NCBI RefSeq assembly: GCF_029873635.1
Contig: NC_080420.1
Span: forward strand, 28,387,032-28,451,031
DNA: 64,000 bases
Direction of reading: 5' to 3'
DNA from: Malania oleifera
Taxonomy: Eukaryota; Streptophyta; Magnoliopsida; Santalales; Ximeniaceae
Made by a program: the position numbers and the translations under genes. The notes under the pieces were generated by a model, which did not search any database, was not told the DNA's origin, and saw only the letters and a list, made by a program, of their open reading frames with translations. Position 1 is the stretch's first letter; each line of letters starts with the position of its first letter. Of the stretch, positions 11,664-22,860 are shown piece after piece.

Positions 11664-12294
11664 TAGATTTAATATATCAAAACGCAGAGTGATAGGGATA
11701 GATTTTGGCAAATCTGATGCCACCACTGTGTTCAGAAGGTCGAAAAATTTAGGAACCAATTTTGGATTGCAAAGAACCGATTTAAAAATCACTAAACCGA
11801 CTAAAAGAAGTTCTGAACCCTTTTTAAAAAAAAATGGTTTGAATTAACGGAGTTTAACGGCGTCAGATATTACCATTAGTACATGTAGCAGATTCTGTGC
11901 GTGCCGAGTGTCGGTGACTGGACGTAGGTCAGGTCGTGCTCTAGGGCCGATTTCGGGTTGCTGGGCTGGGTCTTAGATCGAGTGTCTAGGTCGGATCACG
12001 TTAGTCAGGCGGAGAAGACGTGTGAGGATGCGTGCAGCGTGTGATGTCTCTGGTAAATAGTCTTGCCGACACATGAGGCACGTGCTGTTGACACTGAATT
12101 CATTGGCGGCGCATGGAAGGCGTGTAGAAGTACCTGAACTCCGTTTGAGACGTGGTTTTCACCTTTGCATTCATCTCAACGCGAATTTCACAATAGTATA
12201 CTCAAAAATAAATTTTGAGTAACTTCAAATCTAGGAGAAAAATCGAATTTCCCCTCTGTTCACCTCTGTTTGGCGAATTCTGACAAACTTGATA
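11664..12294 (-). other. Leader region of Copia A
   Basis: About 630 bp lie between the primer-binding site and the gag start. The section around 11880-12180 is visibly richer in G and C than anything nearby, with many CG pairs. In this family the leader holds packaging and dimerisation signals; no specific motif is claimed here. Confidence 0.6.
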
Positions 12295-12305
12295 CTTTGA
12301 TACCA
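12295..12305 (-). other. Primer-binding site of Copia A
   Basis: Minus-strand TGGTATCAAAG, four bases inside the 5' LTR, is complementary to the initiator Met tRNA 3' end, the common Copia primer. Confidence 0.85.
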
Positions 12306-12309
12306 CTAA

Positions 12310-12670
12310 TGGGTGGAGGTGACTACTCAATCACTGGTTGTGATTGAAACTCGGAGAGGATTGCACTAAATTGCAAAATAATTAATTTCAATAATAAACT
12401 GGAAATAAATTATAGAGGAAAATCTCAATACAAAATCTCTCATTGGTTATTCACCCTCTCTACACCACATGTTGCATTACACACACACACACACATCTAT
12501 TTATAGCAAAGGATGAATGGTAGGTTTATATTAATTTCAACGAAATTGGCTGGTAGGTGGAGTAGGTTACTTGCAATTCAGAAAATTCAACAATATTGAG
12601 CGGGGTTGGTGGAGCAGCTCCCGACCAAGTTTTGCTGCCACCGTCTCATCGTCAAGTTTAATCTCCAACA
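12310..12670 (-). repeat. 5' LTR of Copia element A
   Basis: This 361-bp copy pairs with 623-977. Differences between the two are scattered point changes and one small insertion, indicating appreciable age. It holds the CA microsatellite and CTATTTATAG stretch also seen in the partner. Confidence 0.9.
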
Positions 12671-13086
12671 ATAATAAATACAAACTCTTATACTATATTA
12701 AACTCCAAATCTAAGCAATTGTGAAGCATATATCAACTAAAACAATTTTTGACCAAAAATAAAAAATTACACAAACACCATAGTTTGCATGGTTCCAGCC
12801 CTATCATTCCAATTATCAACATAGGTATTCCATATATGTCCAATTTTCATTGTAGTTTATATTACTTGTTTTACATGTATTGCAGCTATTTTGAAATGAC
12901 ATCTCAAATTTCGCTCCAAGACTTATGATTCAATTTAATTTTTGATTCATGAAATTGGGATTTCATTCCACAATTAAAATCTCAATTTGACGACTATATA
13001 TGCTACCTACCTAGCGAGAAGATTAACTACCCGACCCCAAATAAATCAAATTCATTAGAAACAAGGGAGCCCATCATCATTCAAGC

Positions 13087-13089
<3 letters not shown>

Positions 13090-13119
<30 letters not shown>
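13090..13119. repeat. CT microsatellite
   Basis: About fifteen uninterrupted CT units. Confidence 0.97.
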
Positions 13120-13121
<2 letters not shown>

Positions 13122-13193
13122 GTATTTTTGGCTTTCAAGCATTTTGCTTGTTAGCTTTGCAATGAAATTACTCCTTTACCATTTAAAAAAAAA

Positions 13194-13500
13194 ATGTATA
13201 TGCAAGCTTCGGCTCAAAAAATGAATCCTATATTAGTGTGCCTCCCAAATAATAATTCAATGCATACTCAACAAAAACTATAACATATAAGATATTTTAT
13301 AATGATGAATAAATTAAGTTAATTACAACTAAGCAATTATAATAAACATATGTATAAGTTTCGGCTAGAGAAAAGAATCATATATTAATGTGCCTCTCAC
13401 GTAAGAATTCATTACAGACTCAGAAAAAACAATAACATATAAGATATTTTGTAATGAAGGATAAATTAAGTTAATTATAACTAACCTATGATTGCTTAGT
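13194..13500. repeat. Tandem duplication, unit about 153 bp
   Basis: Two adjacent units (13194-13346 and 13347-13500) share long stretches such as ACATATAAGATATTTT and AATTAAGTTAATTA with the same order and spacing. They differ at many scattered positions, so the duplication is not recent. Confidence 0.85.
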
Positions 13501-14869
13501 TTGAGACTATGCTTCAGCCTTATTTCCTTAAAATTAAACTGAGGCTTCATTAGAAAAATATTTTTCTATGTGGTCTCAAATATTTAGAATTCACCGAAAT
13601 GAATTAAATTTATACCTTTTTTAGTTTTCTCTAGTCAATCTTGTGTTGCCTATTATACTATTTATAAGTTCCTTTATCAACATTTGAGTTTCAAGAGCCC
13701 CATATCTACATTGTTTACTTTGAATGGAAGGGCCGGATGTCGGTAGGAAGGGGAACAATAGAAAAAATAAAAAATGCTTCGTAAATTGACTTTCTAGCGG
13801 ACCTTTTGACCAATTAAGCGAATGTATTGACATACGTATTTACCTTATCTTTAAAGTTAGGTTAATTATGATATGCATAAAGAATATGAAGTTAAGTTTC
13901 TTAGTGCAGCTATCATCACTCTTTAAAATATTTTGGAAAATTTGAAAGAGGGAACAATCATTTCTTATTTTTAAAAAACTTTTAAAGGCGCTTATAATAT
14001 AAATAATGAAGAATTTCAAAAGTTTAGGAGGCGACTATACCCTCCTTAACCCATCGCATCCAATATATTAATGACGTTGACTTAAGTAAAGTTTCATAAG
14101 AAATGATCGTGTATAGTAACTTTTTTTTCAAGTAATTGACATAATGTCTTATGTTTGTAGATATGGGTCAACTGTGTGGAAATTTAAAAATGCTTTTTAA
14201 AATTATATTTCAACCAAGATAGCTAATGGATAAATAAGAATGCAAATGACTAGGGATGACCTAAAACTAAATAAGTTAATATGAAGTGAACCCACCAAAA
14301 TTCTTTAATAATCAACTAGGTTCTAATTTGATTGCTGGTTTAATCAATCTATGAATGTCGCCTAGTTAGACTCTAGTGGAAGTCCAAATAATCTTTTTGT
14401 ATGTAAGAATAATTGTATGACATTATTACAAGTCAATATATAATTAATTTTTTTTTAATTTAAAAATATGATTTTGTTCATTGTGAAATTCTTTAAATTT
14501 GCATTTACATAGTTGCTATAATTAATTTGAAAAAGAATAATATTGTTGGTGGGTTGGTATGTCAATTTGAATTTTAATTAATTGCTAAAATGTGGCGAGT
14601 ATAAAGGGCTAGTATACCTAAACTTAATAGGCTGTATAGTCTGCCTTTACACAACTCCTCTATTGCATTTTGACCAAAACAAGTAGGAAAATATGCATAT
14701 TACACACGCACTTTTAAATACTTAATGTGCGTTTTACTAGCTTGTGTGAATAATATTTTGTAATATATATATTTTATAATTCTTAACCAAATTCATATAT
14801 CATTGCAAAAAAATTGGTCTTCAGAAGCATTTGAATAGTGTCACGAGGCAAGCTTGCTCACAACATTAT

Positions 14870-16535
14870 TGTCGCGACGTCGTGGGAGCGAGGTGCCTCA
14901 AAGAGGTAAGGGAATAAAAATATATAATTTTTGAAAAATTTGGAGTTTGGAGTCGCCACTAACCTATTTTACTTGGTGTGGTTAACACCTAATTATTACT
15001 CAGTTAAGAGTAGTCTCGATCTGTAGATACCAGGATTGGGATTGGGAGTTCGGTTATATGTTAGGAGAAGGTATTCGCACCTCCTACGCACCCATTCTAT
15101 GAAGGATACCTAATTAATTAAGAATTATCCCCAAATTGAATTTAATAACCTTTTAATTAACTCCTTTTAAGATAGACAAACAAATAAAGGAATAATTGTA
15201 AAAAATTAATAGTATATAATAAAAATTAGGTGTGATTTAGGAATGTCTAATAAGACCCCCCAAAAGAGGGGATCTTGTTAGAAAAACCCGCCTCGGAGAT
15301 GATACAGGTGAGGTCTAAAAATACTCATTGCCCTTTTTATAATCATAAGGACACACCCGTTAAATCGAGAAAATATTTTAAAGAATACTCCTAGAATTTT
15401 GTAGGAATTTTTCGAAATATTGTGGGCGTTTTTCTAAAATTTTCTGGGGACTCAAGTTCGGTATGGCTATGTGGATTTTGGTCTGGTTCTATGGGTTCAG
15501 CTTTTGATTTCAGGCTGGTTCGTGGTTTGGCCTATGGGGCTCAGGTTTGGGTTTATGGTTTGGCCTATGGGGGCTCAGGTCTAGTGGGTCTAGTTTCAGT
15601 TCTAGTCCTATTCTATAGGTTCAGGTCTAGTGGGGTCTAGGTTTGGTTTCAGTCTCGGTTTAGCATGGGTTCAGGGCTGAGTCTATTTTTAGTCTTAGTG
15701 CAGGCTTGGGTCTTCCAGGGGGAGGGAACTTATAAATATATGAAAAACAAGTCATGTATCATAGAATAGGGCATGAAGGATTAGCCAGTTTACTTGAGGT
15801 CTTTGACTCCTCTAGTCTTCTTTTCCCTTCGTCTATGTCTATCTGGATAGCCCTCTGGGCTAGGAGGATGCTGGGAGTATGCCTTTGAATGTCAGGGGGG
15901 CACTAATGTGTGCCCCGTGAGTGGAGTGGGTTCTGCGCCTTTGATCCTCTCTTTTAGAATTCTCTCATGTTGTTTTGTGAATTTCTCTCTTTGAGCTCTC
16001 TGTGTGTTGAGCTCTATGGGTATCTCCTTTTCTTGATCTGTGTAAGACTCTTCTATTTATAGGTCTAGGTCTATTTAGGCAATGTATGGTAATTACGCAC
16101 TTAAATTGCGTGATTAGGTGTCTTAATTCATGCATTGAGACTTATATTTTTAATTAAATACCTAATTACTCTCAATAATTTAACATTGTATCCTATATAT
16201 AATATTTGAGTTTTATTGCATAATTTATGAATTTTTGGCGTTTTTTTATCACAGGGCAATTATTGGAAGCTAAAATCAACGCCACTTCGTAATCCGTGCT
16301 TAATTTTCTCGTTCGACCTCCAATCGAGATGATTCAAAATTCTATGGAAAGCTGAGAAAGCGTTCTACGAATTTTGTGTTTTAATATTTGAGAGATACAG
16401 GATCCAAGAGGGTCAAAACTTGCATTGTCCGCTGAGAAAAAAAAAAGAGAAGCAAAAATAAAAAGAAAAAAAAAATAAAAAAGCTTTGATTTAACCTGGC
16501 CATGCAGCCGAGTCTTTGTTGGGTTGGCACTGCGT
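14870..16535 (+). repeat. Possible LTR or repeat with GGAGTCGCCACTAA motif
   Basis: The stretch starts TGTCGCGACGTCG and contains TTTGGAGTCGCCACTAA at 14941-14970, then GGTATTCGCACCTCCTACGC. I recall this combination from plant Gypsy LTRs of the Tat/Ogre type, from memory only. A related, more eroded block lies at 21480-21700. A CTATTTATAGG box lies near 16053. No coding domain follows, because a truncated LTR begins about 16536. End coordinates are approximate. Confidence 0.4.
15430..15740. repeat. G/T-rich imperfect repeat block
   Basis: Irregular repeats of GGTTCAGG, GGTTTGG and GGTCTAGTGGG units make a strongly strand-asymmetric block. The open frame it creates at 15422-15640 is low complexity and is not considered a gene. 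Confidence 0.7.
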
Positions 16536-17627
16536 ATGAAATGAAATGAAATGAAAAGGGAAATGAATGAAATGGAAATGAAATGTGAAATGTGAATAAT
16601 GTAAAATGGGAAAGAGTCATTTAAAGTGAAATGCAATGCAATGTTAAGCCATGAATATGAACAGATGTGTATGATTGAATAATGATAGAAAGAATGATGT
16701 ATTATGATATTAGAAGTATGTATGTACGTAGAACATGTTACGATTGGGCTAGGCGTACCTTTTGCCTGAGGGCTTGCTGAGTAAGGCGAGTGCACTAGTA
16801 GTTACAGATGTGGCAGTAGCTGCATAACGTACTAGGGCAGAGGGAACCTACTTGTATGGGCGGGAAGATTTCCCTATCCTTAGGGCCTTTGTCGATAAAC
16901 TTTTGTATGAACTGTGTGAGTACGAGATCAATTTATCACTTGAGGGCTTACTGAGTAAGATGAGTGCCCTGGTATGCTTTAGTTGCGACCTTTGGGTTGC
17001 CTAAATATCATAGTAGAGGGGTGCTACTTGTATGGGCGGGTAATCACCCCTATCCTTGGGTAATCTCGTGGGTTAAATATTTGCATGTGTTTGATTAGGT
17101 TCAGGGAATGATTTCAAAAATTATGTTAACGATTTTCAAATGTTAAATAATATGTCATATATAAACTCATGTTGGCCACACCCTATTTTAATATATTGTT
17201 TATTCCTTTACTGAGATGTGTCTCACCCGAATATGAATTTTTTTTTTTTTTTCAGAACATCCTCGAGGTCGAGCTTTGAGAGCTCGAGATTTTTATAGCA
17301 TTATTGGAAAATAGAAAAAGAAAAGGGTATATTTCTATGTTAATTTTGGGGAATGTAAATATTTATGTTTTATGTCTTTATATTTTAAGGCTATTCAGTA
17401 AGGAATGATTGTGAAAATATTGAATTGTTTTGGGAGTTATATGTAATTATGGAAATGCAGGTGTTTAAGGATATTATGTTCTATGGATAGAATTAGTAAA
17501 CTCTGGTATTATGTTATATAGAGATTTTGTTTATATTTTCCGCTGCATATATATTGGTTTATGGATTATCAGGAATTTTATCAAGTATAACGCGCCAAAC
17601 CCGGGTTTAAGGGTTCGGGGCGTTACA
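16536..17627 (+). repeat. Truncated LTR related to element B1
   Basis: The reverse complement of B1's LTR is recognisable here: AAAATGGGAAAGAGTCA, then the GGGCGGG and CTTGCTGAG blocks, ending TTCGGGGCGTTACA at 17627, the family's LTR terminus. About 1.1 kb of the roughly 2.3-kb LTR remains; the 5' part is missing. No coding region is attached. Confidence 0.82.
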
Positions 17628-18195
17628 GTCGATGTGTATGTGATTGATTAAGTATACTATGCGTATTGGGGTACATATCTGCTTTACATGAAAGTATAAT
17701 CACTGTACCAACTTGATTGAGAAAAATACTGTTGTATTTCCAAGCACAGGCCTAAAGAGGGAGACTAACCCTGTGAAATAGTCCCGAATTGACTTAGACC
17801 CAGTTAGGAAAGTTAGGTGCGTCATCCTGTTAAGGCGTGTTAGTTGAGGTCAGCCCCTTGAATTGACCTGGTTGTATTAGGTGCCGCTCCACCCTTTAAG
17901 TGAGCCTTTAGTGGAATCCTCGGGCTTGCGAGCTAGAGGCGGGGACGTAGGCATAGTTGGCCGAACCCCGATAACATATCGTGCGTGTACTTTATACTTT
18001 CCGCACTTTACATTTCAGCACGTATATGTTATAGCGAATGATTTAATTTCTGCATATTATCTGCGCATTTTACTGTGTGTATATAGGAACACCCTAGGTT
18101 GTGAAATACTTCTAGATGAGCTAAACCTAGGGGATTAATTTTTAAATACCCAATTCACCCCCCCCCCCCTTCTTGGGAATACACCAAAGTTAACA
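17628..18195 (+). repeat. Truncated SIRE-type LTR (family D)
   Basis: Read in reverse complement it matches the first 570 bp of the solo LTR at 37764-39878, including GTGAATTGG next to a G run and the ATATGTTATCGGGGTTCGGC block. It ends GTTAACA at 18195, the family terminus. It abuts the preceding LTR fragment with no gap. The C run at 18158-18169 belongs to the family's conserved terminal motif. Confidence 0.82.
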
Positions 18196-19009
18196 ATTTT
18201 TGAATTTCTGTTTAAATTCTTGATCACATTAAAATTAGTTTTTATTTATATTTTTGATTGGTTGAGTTTTTAGAATTGTGTGCTTTAATTACATAGGAAA
18301 GTTATCGTCTTTAGTTTTTATTCCGAAGTTCAACTCATGTTTCAATTCTTCTTTGGTTGTTAACGTAGGATTTCTGTTCTCGTTGTTAAATTCAATGCGT
18401 GTTAGGATTTAGAATTTAAATTGCACGTTATTTTAATTCGTCACAAGAAATCTCAACAAACCAGAAAACCCGAATCTGAACTGTGTTCAGTGAATTTTTA
18501 TTTTCGATTGGAACTGTGCAAAATTTGAAATTAAACTGCATTCTCTAAGGAGATGATCTGGCTCTTAGGCTAAATATTACACAATAGAACTCCTATACTT
18601 GGGATAGCTTCCAAGCTGCTCATTTTTAGAGTGAGTCATATGGTCTTTCTTTTTTTCATTATTTCCTTCTAGGAAGAAACCCTAATTTTGCTTTCCTTAT
18701 TCCTACAACAAAGCAATCCCCCTATCTTTGTGATCTAGCCGATTCTCCTTCCAATGGAGAGTCTGGCCGAATATATGGGGGGATACATCCCAATTTTCAA
18801 AAATCCCTCAATCAATTTGTGTGATATTCCTTAAGTAGGATTGATCCACTTTCCTCTTTTGTGCAGGCATCTTAGGCGAGGCCAGGGGATATTCTTGCTT
18901 AAAGTTACTAGAGTTAAGAAAACAAATTGACAAGTTATTGGAAGTGGTTTATATATGTTTTTACAAAGCACGGTTTGAAACACTATTGTGTTTTTTTAGA
19001 AGAAACATG
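18196..19009. other. Unassigned DNA
   Basis: Nothing is recognised. The stretch precedes the RT remnant at 19010 and may include its eroded gag or protease region, but no motif supports that. Confidence 0.4.
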
Positions 19010-20226
19010 ATGAGAGTATGCGAATGTGTGTGGAATATTATGTTCTCAACAAGATGACTATGTGTAAAGTACTTCACTAGAATTGACTTCGATTAGGATA
19101 CTATCAAGTGAGAATAACATATGGGGATGTACTAAAGATGACTTATGTGACACAGGATGGGGCATATGAATTCTTGGTGATGCCCTTCAGGTTGACAAAT
19201 GTACCAAACCATTTTGTACCTTGATAAACTAGGTATTTTATGAGTATCTCAACAAGTTTGTTTTGGTATTTCTCAATGGCAATATTTTCTACAATTCCAC
19301 TCTAGAGGAACATAAAAGGCATATATGGAATGTATTTAGCAGGCTGAAGAAGAACAATATGTATGTGAAGAGATAGAAGTGATATTTTGCTCAGCGAAGT
19401 ATCAATTTTATTGGTCATATGATCGAGCAAGGACATATTTGGATGGATATGGAGAAGGTGAAAGTTATTCAAGACTAGAAGATCCCAACTATAGCAAAGG
19501 AGATGCATTCAATTCTTAGACTTGCCAACTATTGCAGAAAGATTGTGGATGAGGTACTTGAGGAAAACTACCCCATTAATAAAACTACTAAAGAAGGATT
19601 GTGGATGGAACTATATAGATAAGTGTCATGGAGCCTTTGTCGACTTGAAGGATGCCATATTAAGATGTCCATTACTTTCTCTTTTGGATATCATAAAACC
19701 CTTTCAATTGCTGACAAATGCATCAAGCTATGCCTTTAGGGGAGTCTTGTTATGTAATGAGCATCTTGTGCGTACAAAAGCCCAAAGCTTAATGAAGCGA
19801 AGCATAAGTACACAACTCGAGAGAATGAAATGCAAGTGATAATAAATTGTCTTCGTGTGTGACAACATTACTTACTTAGGTCGAATTTTGTGGTGAAATA
19901 GATAACTTGACTATCAATTACTTCTTTACATAGACAAAGTTATTGCCTATGTAGGCCTGTTAGCAAGAACTCTTAGCGGGTTTGGTTTCTTATTTAGACA
20001 CAAGATGGGGTAGATGAACCAAGTTGCAAATGCATTGAATAGGAAGGCTAAGATTGCGATCTTAAAGGTTGTAACACACTTGATAGCATGTAAGGTTACA
20101 TTAACGATGAAGGATCACATTAAGGAGAACCTTACCAAAGATATAGTTTCCCAAAACCTCATAAAGTTGGTGGGAAGGCAAAGCGAACCAGTTCTGGTAA
20201 GAAGATGGATTGCTAATGATCCATGA
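19010..20226 (+). pseudogene. Chromovirus (Gypsy) RT-RNase H remnant
   Basis: Successive fragments read as Gypsy RT: MRMCVEYYVLNKMT, YVTQDGAYEFLVMPFRLTN, then LVFLNGN where the catalytic F-DD motif should be, so both Asp are lost (19275-19280). The connection and RNase H follow: ILRLANYCRKIVD, LLKKDCGWNYIDKCHGAFVD, LTNASSYAFRGVLL. The tail at 20014-20226 reads NQVANALNRKAKIAILK, matching the ADALSRK end of chromovirus RNase H. A deletion has shortened the RT between the MCV-Y and QDGAYEF motifs. No integrase is seen after 20230. Confidence 0.82.
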
Positions 20227-20373
20227 TAATCAACTCTCTGTGCCACAAGATGGAGATATGAGGAAGTCATTACTAGGAGAGTGTCATAACACCATGTCGG
20301 CAAATCCTCTAGGATGGTATTACACTTGAACATTATAGAAAAGGAGGTATTACTGAACACAAACATGCATGAT

Positions 20374-21180
20374 TGTAGAAACCCATTTTATCCGAAGCTC
20401 TATACAATAAAAATTAGCCTTATCATGTCATCATTTTCATTAGATTTACACATATTCTTATAAATATTCATTTTGTACAGTTTCAAATAAAAATAAAAAA
20501 ATAAAGAATACATGGAAAATAGAAAAAATAAAAAATATATATATAAAACAAAATTTGGTGGGCCAACTTCACCATGCTTGCACATGCACTCATAAAAGAG
20601 ATTTCAGTTAGACATATGGATAATTGCAAATCAAAAGTAAAGCGAACAAAAATCAATCAATTAAGTTTTAATTTGATTGGTCAATTAAAATCTAATTCAT
20701 CAAACATGATTAATTGGGTTGTTCTCTGAACCTATAAATAGATTTTTTCATTAGTTTGATGTAAAAAAGAAAAAGAAAAGAAAAGATTATTTGGTGAAGA
20801 ATTGGATGAGATATTAAGAGGAAAAAATTGAGACATTGATATCTAAGAAAGGCTAGAAGGTCGGCATTAGGAGTCTACAGAGCTGGAGATTTCGAATTAA
20901 GGAACAGAGATATGAGCTAAAGTAGAAAGTGGGAATAAGGCTGCAAATTAGCCGAGCTGAGCCGAGCTTTCACATGTTCAAGCTTGACTCAGAGAAAGAA
21001 AAGCTCTGCTTGGGCTTGGGCTCGATTAAATTTGAGCTCCAAATATTAAACTCAAACTTGGCTCGAAAAATTTATTATAGGCTCAGCCTTGACTCGAGCT
21101 TGGCTCATTTTAAACCCCAAACATCTCTAACCCAACTAACTTTTAAACTTTCAAAAGCCTTTTTAATGGCTTGGAGTTAG
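20374..21180 (+). other. Possible 3' LTR of the chromovirus remnant; low-complexity GAGCTC-type block
   Basis: A TGTAGAAACCC start at 20374 after a purine-rich stretch near 20338-20350, and a CCTATAAATAG box near 20730, would fit an LTR, but no partner copy exists in the window. At 20940-21110 the DNA is rich in imperfect GAGCC/GCTCG units. Both interpretations are tentative; no coding region is supported. Confidence 0.3.
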
Positions 21181-22860
21181 AAAATAGTCTTTGGAAACCC
21201 ATTAATAAACATGCCTAAATTAACTCAAAATACCCCAAATATAACCCTTAATATTTAAAGCCCATGACTGTAGTAAAATAATCAGCAGGCCCACAATGGA
21301 GCAAGTCGGCAACAATGGGAGAGGTTGAGAAATTGGTAGCTAGAAGAGATTTGGGTAATGATTTTATAACCGAATACAAGAATGTGATTCAAATGGCACC
21401 TAACAGGTTAAATCACCTTGACACAAATGGCCAACTCAAATTGTGAAATTGGAACTAGGGAATGAGACGTGGGTCAAAAATATGTCAACGAAATCGCCAC
21501 TAATCTACTTCGTCCTAGGTGTGGGTAGAAAATCTAATTTTATTACTATCAATTTTAAGGTCCACTAGTTTCTCATAGGGTCTAAAGAACCAATAGTTTA
21601 TGGGCTACATACCAAAGTCTAAATTCAAGAGTATATTTATATGGAGGGAAGGTATTAGAACCTTTACATACCCTTCCTTTTGAGTGGTACCATAATAACA
21701 TTAGGATGTTTAAGCATTAATCAAACGTTCTTTAATTCTTTTAATTTTAATTGGATTACCTCACTTTAGATATTGTTCCACCTTACAACCATCAGGTATC
21801 CCACTAGAGTTGTAAGGCTTCTCTCACCTTAAGAATATATATATATAAATCGTTATCACACTACTTCACTACTTTCAGGTTCCATCGTCAAATTCATTAA
21901 AATTTTAGGGTTAAACAAGATGTTCCACAAGGAAGAATATAATAGGATAAACAATAAAGCATGCACCCAAATTTACCAAAGAAAAAGAAGAATGTCATTA
22001 ATCCAAGAAAACAAATCACATGTAATATTCACAAAATCTATAAAAGGCAACCCAATATCAACTAATGTTATTTACCAAATCTTAAAAATAAAACTTCCCT
22101 AAGTTAAAGAAGCAAAATTGACATTTCCTTGTAAGAAAACATCATGCATTTATGTATATGGAAACTCTCTTTTTCTTTTTCTTTTTTCACTTTTAAAAAA
22201 CTTTTTTCATGTATCGGTTTAACAAGAACTAGAACCCTTAAATTAATACTCAAGAGATGAACCCTAAAAACCCTAGAACCCTAGCATTTTCTAATATTCA
22301 AACTCCTTTAAAAATTTTTGATATTTTATGTAAATTATATGCAATTTTTAAAATATTTTTAAAGAAGTAATACCCACTAAAATGAAATAAAATTCAAATA
22401 AATAGGCTAAATCTAAAAATAATAATAAAAAAAGTTATAATATATCCTAAATCATAAAAATAAGAAAAAAGTTATAATAACTTCATTAAGATAACACAAT
22501 TTAAAACTCATATTAAATAGAAATTTTCTAATTAAAGGAACCTAAATTAAAGAAAATAGAAAATAATGCATAACAATCACCATTTGCATACACTAGCGCA
22601 ATAAAGACCCAAACTTTAGCACAAACATGTTATAGAAACTAAAGTTGTAAGCATTATCAAACATAAATCTCAAAATTAACCTAAACTCCATGGTGTTTCA
22701 TACCATCATCTTCAAATGTATATTTCAAATTTTTTCACTAAAGATTCATGAAGACATGAAAGATACATGAGATTAAAGGGAGTTTAGAAGCATATCTTGC
22801 ACTTCAAGATTTCCTTTTAGCCTTGAATCCTTCAATGGAGTTGGACACAAGACCCTTGGC
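21181..22860. other. Unassigned DNA with an eroded GTCGCCAC-type repeat
   Basis: The block 21480-21700 resembles 14930-15120: an ATCGCCACTAA motif is followed at similar spacing by GGAAGGTATTAGAACCTTTACATACCC. The rest is AT-rich with no gene recognised. Bases 22259-22286 hold AACCCTA-like units too few and imperfect to call telomeric. Confidence 0.4.

Larger units (their letters stand above)
623..12670 (-). mobile_element. Copia LTR retrotransposon A (Tork/Tnt1-like), interrupted
   Basis: The element reads on the minus strand: 5' LTR 12310-12670, primer-binding site 12295-12305, gag, protease, integrase, RT, RNase H, polypurine tract, 3' LTR 623-977. The LTRs begin TG and end CA, and the polyprotein order PR-IN-RT-RH is Copia. 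Wording of gag, integrase ([16 protein letters not shown]) and RNase H resembles the Tork lineage that includes tobacco Tnt1. A gag-only Gypsy-type element occupies 4023-10658; without it the element is about 5.4 kb, normal for Tork. Stops and frameshifts show it is dead. The bases flanking the LTRs (TTGAT and ATAAT) are not a duplication, so the target site has been altered. Confidence 0.9.
12671..14869. other. Unassigned AT-rich DNA
   Basis: No gene or element is recognised over 2.2 kb. The beginning repeats the left flank of Copia A. A CT microsatellite lies at 13090-13119 and a tandem duplication at 13194-13500. Short open frames on the minus strand at 13365-13550 and 13621-13833 have no recognisable motif. 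Confidence 0.5.

Noticed and set aside
15422-15640. Open frame of 72 codons rich in Gly, Ser and Leu
   Set aside because: It lies in a G/T-rich repetitive block and is low complexity; no motif or start context supports a gene.
16334-16795. Open frame of 153 codons, minus strand
   Set aside because: It is Phe/Ser/Ile-rich, straddles the junction of two repeats, and reads the antisense of an LTR.
22259-22286. Interstitial telomere-like AACCCTA units
   Set aside because: Only about three imperfect units occur, as expected by chance in AT-rich DNA with CCCTAA words.
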